From: Clostridium simiarum
GTDB lineage: Bacteria; Bacillota; Clostridia; Clostridiales; Clostridiaceae
Assembly (NCBI RefSeq): GCF_018919175.1
Contig: NZ_JAHLQL010000003.1
Coordinates: 308,322-372,321, forward strand
Length of the DNA stretch: 64,000 nt
Direction: 5' to 3'
The notes under the pieces are model-generated. The model was given only the letters and a program-made list of their open reading frames with translations. It was not told the DNA's origin and made no database searches. The translations under genes were made by a program, and so were the position numbers. The first letter of the stretch is position 1; every line of letters starts with the position of its first letter. Below, in pieces: positions 56,001 through 64,000 of this stretch.

Positions 56001-57101
56001 ATGAAGTTTACATGTGAAAAGAGTAATTTACAGGAAGCAATATCTATAGTTCAAAAGGCTGTAACAGGAAGATCTCCTATGCCTATACTAGAAGGTATTT
56101 TTATAGAAGCTATTAATAATGAATTAAGACTTATAGGTTCAGATATAGACCTAAGCATAGAAACTAAAATAAATGCAAACATTATAGAATCAGGAAGAAT
56201 AGTTGTTGATTCAAAGATCTTTGGAGAAATAATAAGAAAACTTCCAAATGATGAAATAGCTATAGAAACTACAGAAAATAACTCAATAATAATAACTTGC
56301 CAAAACTCAATATTTAACCTTATACACTTAAATGCTGATGAATTCCCAAGTCTACCAAATATAGATGACGATATGATGTTTGTCATTCCTCAAAGTACAT
56401 TAAAAAATATGATAAGAGGAACAAGTTTTGCTATAGCTCAAGACGAAACAAGACCTATACTTACAGGAATATTATTTGAAATTAACGATAAAATGTTAAA
56501 TATGGTAGCTCTAGATGGATATAGATTGGCAATTAGAAATGAATATATTGACACAGAGAATTCAATAAGTGCAGTAATTCCAGGTAAAACCTTGAATGAA
56601 GTAGCTAAAGTATTAGAAGATACAAACGAAATCGCAAATATAACTTTCACCACTAACCATATTCTTTTTAACTTAGGTGTAACTAAAATTATATCAAGAC
56701 TTTTAGAAGGTGAATTTATTAAATATAGCTCCATAATTCCACAAGAGTTTAATTTAAAAGTCACTGTAAACAAACAAAAATTACAAAATGGAATTGAAAG
56801 AGCCTCACTTATGGCGAAAGAAGGAAATGCGAATTTAATAAAATTAGATATAGAAGATGAGTCTATGGTTATAACCTCTAATTCTCAATTGGGAAAGGTT
56901 AGAGAGGAAGTGGCTATAAATTTGCAAGGCACCACTCTACAAATTGCATTTAATTCAAAATATCTTTTAGATGTTCTTAAAATAATGGATGAAGAAGAAG
57001 TTGTTATGGAATTTTCAAGTAGTGTAAGTCCTTGTGTTGTTAAAAATAAAGAAAAAAACAATTGTAAGTATCTAGTTTTACCTGTAAGATTAGCTAAATA
57101 A
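56001..57101 (+). CDS. dnaN: DNA polymerase III beta subunit (sliding clamp)
   Basis: 366 aa. Three-domain clamp with MKFTCEKSNLQEAISIVQKA at the start, the second-domain segment DETRPILTGILFE and the C-terminal VLPVRL. It tethers polymerase to DNA. AAGGAGG is the ribosome site. Confidence 0.98.
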   Translation: MKFTCEKSNLQEAISIVQKAVTGRSPMPILEGIFIEAINNELRLIGSDIDLSIETKINANIIESGRIVVDSKIFGEIIRKLPNDEIAIETTENNSIIITCQNSIFNLIHLNADEFPSLPNIDDDMMFVIPQSTLKNMIRGTSFAIAQDETRPILTGILFEINDKMLNMVALDGYRLAIRNEYIDTENSISAVIPGKTLNEVAKVLEDTNEIANITFTTNHILFNLGVTKIISRLLEGEFIKYSSIIPQEFNLKVTVNKQKLQNGIERASLMAKEGNANLIKLDIEDESMVITSNSQLGKVREEVAINLQGTTLQIAFNSKYLLDVLKIMDEEEVVMEFSSSVSPCVVKNKEKNNCKYLVLPVRLAK

Positions 57102-57159
57102 ATATAATATGTATTAAAAACCTTAAAAAAGGTCAATAATGCAAATAGGAGAGATTTTT

Positions 57160-57366
57160 ATGGAAGAAATTAAAATAAACACCGAATTTATAAAACTTGA
57201 TTCTTTTTTGAAATGGTGTGGAGCTGCCTCTTTAGGGTCAGAAGCTAAGATATACATCTTAGAAGGTCTAGTTAAGGTTAATGGGGAGATAGCAACTCAA
57301 AGAGGTAAGAAATTAAGAGCTGGTGACTTAGTAGAGTTTCAGGATACAACATACAAAATAATTTAA
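57160..57366 (+). CDS. yaaA: S4-domain RNA-binding protein YaaA
   Basis: 68 aa from the ATG at 57160, which has AGGAGAG upstream; the frame is open from 57139. An S4-type fold: KLDSFLKWCGAASLGSEAKI and VKVNGEIATQRGKKLRAGD. It lies between dnaN and recF as in Bacillus. Also called RlbA, implicated in ribosome assembly. Confidence 0.93.
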   Translation: MEEIKINTEFIKLDSFLKWCGAASLGSEAKIYILEGLVKVNGEIATQRGKKLRAGDLVEFQDTTYKII

Positions 57367-57428
57367 ATTAATTATATTATTCATTTTTATTTAACAATAT
57401 TATGATATAATTTTATATGGTGTTTAAT

Positions 57429-58514
57429 ATGTATATAAAATATTTGCAACTTTTGGATTATAGAAATTATAATTCTTTAAATTTAGAGCTAGTTCCGAGT
57501 GTTAATGTTTTTATGGGAGATAATGCTCAAGGGAAGACCAATATTTTAGAATCCATATACTATTGTGGTTTCGGTAAATCCCATAGAACAAACAAGGATA
57601 AAGAACTTATTAGATGGAATGAAGAAAAGTCTGTAATAAGTGTTTATATATCAAAAAAAAGACTAGATAAAAGAATTGATATAAATATATTAAGAGATGG
57701 AAAAAAGGCTATAAGGATAAATTCTATAAAAATAAATAAAATTTCTGACCTTATAGGTACTTTTAATGTGGTTATGTTTTCTCCAGAGGATTTAAGAATT
57801 GTCAAAGAATCACCAGGGGTTAGACGTAGATTTTTGGATATGGAATTATGTCAATTAGATAAAAAATATTATTATAGTTTAGTTCAATATAACAAAGTTC
57901 TTCAAGAAAGAAATGTTGTATTGAAGAATAGGAATTTAGATAAGTCTATGCTGGATATATATGATATTCAGCTAGCTAGTTTTGGAAAATACATATTCAA
58001 TAAAAGGATTCATTATGTAAAACAGTTAAATCACTATGGAAGTGTTATACATAAAGATATAACATCTAACAAAGAAGAGATAGCTTTTAAATACATATCC
58101 TCTATTAAAAGCACAGAAAATGTAGAAGATGAAATACTACACATCTTAAAGGCTAATAGAGAAAAGGATATGGATAGGGGAACTACTAGTACAGGAATTC
58201 ATAGGGATGATTTAGCTATATACATAAATAAAATTGAAGTTAAAAGTTATGGTTCTCAAGGACAGCAGAGAACTGCAGTTTTAACTATGAAATTTTCATC
58301 TTTAAGCATATTGAAAAATCTTACAGGAGAAAATCCTGTGCTTTTACTAGACGATGTACTTTCAGAGTTAGATTTTAATAGAAAAAAATATATATTGAAA
58401 TCTATTAAGGACATACAAACAATAATAACATGTACTGGTGTAGATGATATACAAGAGTATTTAGACGAGGATGCTAAAATATTTAATGTTGTAGATGGAA
58501 ATATAATTTCGTAG
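57429..58514 (+). CDS. recF: DNA replication and repair protein RecF
   Basis: 361 aa from the ATG at 57429 (YIKYLQLLDYRNY is the usual N-terminus). SMC-like ATPase: Walker A GDNAQGKTNILES, signature YGSQGQQRTAVL, Walker B PVLLLDDVLSELD. It loads RecA at gaps. The ribosome site is weak. Confidence 0.97.
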   Translation: MYIKYLQLLDYRNYNSLNLELVPSVNVFMGDNAQGKTNILESIYYCGFGKSHRTNKDKELIRWNEEKSVISVYISKKRLDKRIDINILRDGKKAIRINSIKINKISDLIGTFNVVMFSPEDLRIVKESPGVRRRFLDMELCQLDKKYYYSLVQYNKVLQERNVVLKNRNLDKSMLDIYDIQLASFGKYIFNKRIHYVKQLNHYGSVIHKDITSNKEEIAFKYISSIKSTENVEDEILHILKANREKDMDRGTTSTGIHRDDLAIYINKIEVKSYGSQGQQRTAVLTMKFSSLSILKNLTGENPVLLLDDVLSELDFNRKKYILKSIKDIQTIITCTGVDDIQEYLDEDAKIFNVVDGNIIS

Positions 58515-58527
58515 AGGAGGAGTCTTC

Positions 58528-58788
58528 GTGTTTCTTCATTTAGGAGAAAATGTAGTAGTTCCCATAAAGGATGTAATTGGAATATTTGATATGGAAACCA
58601 GTATGTATAGTTCTGACACTATACAATTTTTAAGAATGGCAGAAGAAGATGGGTTTATAGAACGTATAACAAAAGAGAAGCCAAAATCTTTTGTTATTGC
58701 TGAAGTTGATAAGAAGAGTAAAATATTTTTCTCTCCCATATCTTCAGCAACTTTAACTAAAAGAGTGGATATAGAGCATTACTTGTAA
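58528..58788 (+). CDS. remB: Extracellular matrix regulator RemB-like (DUF370)
   Basis: 86 aa, GTG start with GAGGAGGAG upstream. MFLHLGENVVVPIKDVIGIFD and a C-terminal segment (SFVIAEVDKKSKIFFSPIS) match the RemA/RemB family, small LytTR-like DNA-binding proteins. In Bacillus yaaB (remB) lies at this same place between recF and gyrB. Confidence 0.9.
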   Translation: MFLHLGENVVVPIKDVIGIFDMETSMYSSDTIQFLRMAEEDGFIERITKEKPKSFVIAEVDKKSKIFFSPISSATLTKRVDIEHYL

Positions 58789-58914
58789 TATAAATTAAAA
58801 TGCTAAATTATGTTTTTATTCTAGATTTGCCGCTTAATAGCATAAAATGCAGAGTTAAGTGGCAATTAATCGTGTAATAAAATGAATAGCAGCTAAAAAT
58901 ATTTCATGTGATGA

Positions 58915-60846
<1,932 letters not shown>

Positions 60847-60867
60847 TGCATAGATGAGGTGAAATAG

Positions 60868-63411
60868 ATGAACAATAATGAAGGAAAAGTCTTACCTGTT
60901 GACATTAGAAGTGAAATGAAAAAATGCTATATAGACTATGCCATGAGTGTTATCGTAGGTAGAGCACTTCCGGATGTAAGGGATGGTCTAAAGCCTGTTC
61001 ATAGAAGAATTCTATTTTCTATGCATGAGCTAGGTTTAGCACCTGAAAAAGGATACAGAAAATGTGCGAGAATAGTCGGAGATGTTTTAGGTAAGTATCA
61101 TCCACATGGAGATTCTTCTGTTTATGATGCTTTAGTTAGAATGGCTCAAGACTTTTCAATAAGATATACATTAGTGGATGGTCATGGTAACTTTGGTTCT
61201 GTAGATGGAGACTCTGCAGCGGCCATGAGGTATACAGAAGCGAAAATGAGCAAAATTGCAGTAGAAATGATAAGAGATATAAATAAAAATACTGTAGATT
61301 TTATACCTAACTTTGACGGTGAAGAAAATGAGCCTTCAGTATTACCTTCAAGATTTCCAAACCTTTTGGTAAATGGATCTTCTGGTATAGCTGTTGGTAT
61401 GGCTACAAATATACCTCCTCATAATCTAGGAGAGGTAATAGATGGGGTTATAATGCTCATTGATAATCCTGAAAGTAGTATCATAGAGTTGATGACTAAG
61501 GTGAAGGGCCCAGATTTCCCTACTGCTGGAATAATTATGGGGAAAGCAGGTATTAGAGAAGCTTATGAAACTGGAAGAGGAAAGATATTAGTTAGAGCCA
61601 AGGCTGAAATCGAAGAAGAAAATAGCAGACATAGGATCATAATAACAGAAATACCTTACCAGGTTAATAAAGCAAAGCTTATAGAGAATATAGCAGATCT
61701 TGTAAAAGATAAGAAGATAAATGGAATATCAGATATAAGAGATGAGTCAGATAGAGACGGTATGAGGGTTGTAATAGAGTTAAAGAGAGATGCAAACCCT
61801 AATGTGGTTCTAAATTTATTATATAAACATACTAAGATGGAAGATACCTTTGGGGTTATAATGTTAGCATTAGTAGATAATGAGCCTCAAGTATTAAATT
61901 TAAAACAAATATTATCACACTACTTAAACTTTCAAAAAGAGGTTATAAGAAGAAGAACTCAGTTTGAATTAGAAAAGGCTCAAGATAGAGCTCATATCTT
62001 AGAAGGATTAAAAATAGCTTTAGATAACATAGATGAAGTTATAAAAATTCTAAGAGGCTCTAAAACTACAGATATAGCTAAATCTACTTTAATGGAAAGA
62101 TTTAATCTTTCAGATAAGCAGTCACAAGCTATTTTAGAAATGAGACTAAGAAGGCTTACTGGACTTGAAAGAGATAAAATCGAGGAAGAGTATAACGCAT
62201 TAATTGAGTTAATAGCAAGATTAAGAGAAATTTTAGAAAAAGAAGAACTTTTATTAAATATAATAAAAGAAGAACTTATTGAAATTAAAAATAAGTTCTC
62301 TGATGAAAGAAGAACCACTATTGAAAAGAGTGCTCGTGATATAGATATAGAAGATCTTATTCAAGAGGAAGAGGTTGTTATAACATTAACTAATGGTGGT
62401 TATATAAAGAGAATTTCAGCTGATACTTATTCAGCTCAAAAAAGAGGGGGAAAGGGAATACAGGCTATGTCTACAAAAGAAGATGATTTTGTAGAACAAG
62501 TATTTATAACCTCAACCCATAGTGATTTGTTATTCTTTACTAACCGTGGAAAGGTATATAAATTAAGAGCTTACGAGATACCTGATGCAGGAAGAACCGC
62601 TAAGGGAACAAACTTAATAAATATAATACCTATAAACCAAGGTGAAAAAATAGAAGCTGTTCTTGCCATAAAGGATAATAAAGTAGAGGGTAACTTGGTT
62701 ATGGCTACCCGAAAAGGTATAATCAAGAAAACACCACTTAAAGCCTTTATTAATATAAGAAAAAATGGTATGAATGCTATAACTCTAAGAGATGAGGATG
62801 AACTTTTAAAAGTTAAGCTAACTTATGGAGATGCTGAAATTATCATTGTAACTCAATATGGATATGCTATAAGAATAAGTGAAAAAGATGTAAGACCTAT
62901 GGGAAGAAATGCAGCTGGAGTTAAGGCTCTTACCTTAAGAGAAGGCGATAAAGCTGTATCCATAGATATAATAGTTCCTGATGAAGATCTTTTGGTAGTA
63001 AGCGAAAATGGTTTTGGAAAGAGAACTAAAATTTCAGAGTACCAACTACAAAGAAGAGGTGGAAAAGGAATTAAGGCTTACAAGATAACAAATAAAACAG
63101 GAAATGTTGTAGGCGCTAGAATTTGTAAAGAAGAAGATGAACTTATGCTTGTAAACACTAGTGGAGTAGCCATAAGAATAAATGTAGTGGATGTGGCTCA
63201 GACTGGTAGAAATACTAGTGGAGTAACTCTTATGAGGAGTAAAGGTGAAGATCAAGTAGTTGCTATTGCTAAAATTAGTAGTTCAGAAGAAGAAGCTATA
63301 AATGGAGATATAGATAGTGATCAGGTTATACCTGCTGAAGACGAAAATAATTCTATATTAGAAAATGAATTAGATGATGTTATATCTGAAGAGGAAAATA
63401 CTGAAGAATAA
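60868..63411 (+). CDS. gyrA: DNA gyrase subunit A
   Basis: 847 aa. Winged helix with the DNA-cleaving Tyr in [12 protein letters not shown] and the quinolone-determining region [15 protein letters not shown] (Ser at both key positions, a wild-type-like sequence). The C-terminal beta-pinwheel contains two QxRGGKG boxes (QKRGGKG, QRRGGKG), confirming gyrase rather than topoisomerase IV. The acidic tail is typical of gyrase. 21 nt after gyrB. Confidence 0.98.
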   Translation: MNNNEGKVLPVDIRSEMKKCYIDYAMSVIVGRALPDVRDGLKPVHRRILFSMHELGLAPEKGYRKCARIVGDVLGKYHPHGDSSVYDALVRMAQDFSIRYTLVDGHGNFGSVDGDSAAAMRYTEAKMSKIAVEMIRDINKNTVDFIPNFDGEENEPSVLPSRFPNLLVNGSSGIAVGMATNIPPHNLGEVIDGVIMLIDNPESSIIELMTKVKGPDFPTAGIIMGKAGIREAYETGRGKILVRAKAEIEEENSRHRIIITEIPYQVNKAKLIENIADLVKDKKINGISDIRDESDRDGMRVVIELKRDANPNVVLNLLYKHTKMEDTFGVIMLALVDNEPQVLNLKQILSHYLNFQKEVIRRRTQFELEKAQDRAHILEGLKIALDNIDEVIKILRGSKTTDIAKSTLMERFNLSDKQSQAILEMRLRRLTGLERDKIEEEYNALIELIARLREILEKEELLLNIIKEELIEIKNKFSDERRTTIEKSARDIDIEDLIQEEEVVITLTNGGYIKRISADTYSAQKRGGKGIQAMSTKEDDFVEQVFITSTHSDLLFFTNRGKVYKLRAYEIPDAGRTAKGTNLINIIPINQGEKIEAVLAIKDNKVEGNLVMATRKGIIKKTPLKAFINIRKNGMNAITLRDEDELLKVKLTYGDAEIIIVTQYGYAIRISEKDVRPMGRNAAGVKALTLREGDKAVSIDIIVPDEDLLVVSENGFGKRTKISEYQLQRRGGKGIKAYKITNKTGNVVGARICKEEDELMLVNTSGVAIRINVVDVAQTGRNTSGVTLMRSKGEDQVVAIAKISSSEEEAINGDIDSDQVIPAEDENNSILENELDDVISEEENTEE

Positions 63412-63429
63412 TAAAGAAAATAAACAAAG

Positions 63430-63465
63430 GACCTATGAGTTTATATATACTTATAGGTCTTTTAT
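63430..63465 (+). terminator. gyrA terminator
   Basis: GACCTATGAGT / ACTTATAGGTC stem (one G-T wobble) followed by TTTTATTTAT. Confidence 0.85.
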
Positions 63466-63675
63466 TTATATCTTTTCTTTATTTTCAATATATACATTAC
63501 CTGGTGTATCACTAGCAGTAATATAAAGAAAATAATATAAAATAAGAGAAAAATAGATTTAATTTTAAATAATAATAAAATATGAAAGTATGTGGTCAAT
63601 AATATATGGTATGATTATTTCTGTTGCCAACGAAATACTGATTTAAATTGATTTTAAATGATTTAAAAAAAGTTG

Positions 63676-63704
63676 TTGACAACTAAGAAAACACATGATA
63701 AGAT
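63676..63704 (+). promoter_or_regulatory. rRNA operon promoter
   Basis: TTGACA, 17 nt, TAAGAT, a strong sigma-A promoter about 220 nt before the 16S gene. The preceding 200 nt (63470-63670) is AT-rich with no gene. Confidence 0.85.
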
Positions 63705-63709
63705 AAGTA

Positions 63710-63931
63710 AGTCGCTTCGGTAAAGAAGCAAATTGATCTTTGAAAATTGAACAGAAAAGATGATATAAAGACCAGCAATTCTTTTGAATTATTTTGAGTA
63801 GATTAAACTCAGAGTTTTCTAATAAGGAAACTCACTCAGAATTTGCAAAAGCAAAGATGGAGTGCAAAATGAAACTTCTCAGTATGAGAAGTAAGAAATT
63901 GCACAAAATCGAAGATTTTTAGCAATTTCTT
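63710..63931 (+). ncRNA. rRNA leader
   Basis: The transcribed leader includes TGATCTTTGAAAATTGAAC (63734-63752), the usual antitermination/processing segment, and several hairpins (for example CTTCTCA-GTA-TGAGAAG near 63874-63890). AGCAATTTCT just before the 16S gene could form the RNase III processing stem. Confidence 0.7.
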
Positions 63932-64000
63932 AAATTGAGAGTTTGATCCTGGCTCAGGACGAACGCTGGCGGCGTGCTTAACACATGCAAGTCGAGCGAG
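63932..64000 (+). rRNA. 16S ribosomal RNA, 5' end (partial)
   Basis: Begins AAATTGAGAGTTTGATCCTG and continues GGCTCAGGACGAACGCTGGC, the universal 5' end of bacterial 16S rRNA. Cut by the window edge. Confidence 0.99.

Overview
The window is AT-rich DNA from a low-GC, endospore-forming, amino-acid-fermenting Clostridium-type firmicute. The evidence is the dnaA-dnaN-recF-gyrBA origin block, spore genes (yyaC, a ytvI-like gene, spoIIIJ-type yidC), clostridial lonB, strong AGGAGG ribosome sites, a SAM-I riboswitch and a lysine-fermentation cluster. It runs from about 54 kb left of the chromosomal origin, through oriC, to the first 69 bases of a 16S rRNA gene.

Layout. 1-6.6 kb: lysine aminomutases (kamA, then kamB-kamC-kamD-kamE). 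6.6-8.7 kb: a membrane diguanylate cyclase and a 47-aa peptide gene. 8.8-11.3 kb: glpF-glpK behind a leader terminator. 11.4-16.4 kb: the sufCBDSU Fe-S operon. 16.6-19.9 kb: an orphan BlaI-type repressor and a SAM-riboswitch-controlled metNIQ transporter. 19.9-28.2 kb: yitT, dnaB, lonB, rplI, gdpP, a DUF2232 gene and a MazG-like gene. 28.4-34.9 kb: a histidine kinase, a response regulator, a transglutaminase-fold pseudoenzyme, two TrkA subunits, a 34-aa membrane peptide and TrkH, apparently one operon for regulated potassium uptake. 35.2-40.3 kb: rpsF-ssb-rpsR, a DUF951 gene, an MscS channel, a DUF3343 gene facing a cysteine-desulfurase-like gene, and a ytvI-like gene. 40.5-48 kb: yyaC, ykuS-like, DUF4446, parB (spo0J), parA (soj), a second parB/noc gene and rsmG. 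48-54 kb: mnmG, mnmE, jag, yidC, yidD, rnpA, rpmH. 54-64 kb: bipartite oriC, dnaA, dnaN, yaaA, recF, remB, gyrB, gyrA and the start of an rRNA operon.

The outstanding object is at 44044-46060. A 2,017-nt group II intron interrupts parA exactly between the Gly and Lys codons of its Walker A motif. Joining the exons restores an intact 259-aa ParA with the sequence NQKGGVG|KTTTN. The intron has a GTGCG 5' end, a textbook domain V, and a perfect 6-bp EBS1-IBS1 pairing displayed in a hairpin loop. Its encoded protein keeps the maturase (X) domain but has lost the reverse-transcriptase catalytic aspartates, the YADD box and any endonuclease domain. Its coding sequence also contains a perfect 16-bp parS site, one of three in the parABS region. 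This looks like an immobilised splicing-only intron built into the chromosome-segregation locus, so that functional ParA can only be made after splicing.

Other points of interest are Shine-Dalgarno-sequestering hairpins in front of the convergent genes yyaC and ykuS, a family of degenerate intergenic repeats beside them, a structured leader before kamBCDE, and two small proteins (34 and 47 aa) that standard ORF length cut-offs would miss.
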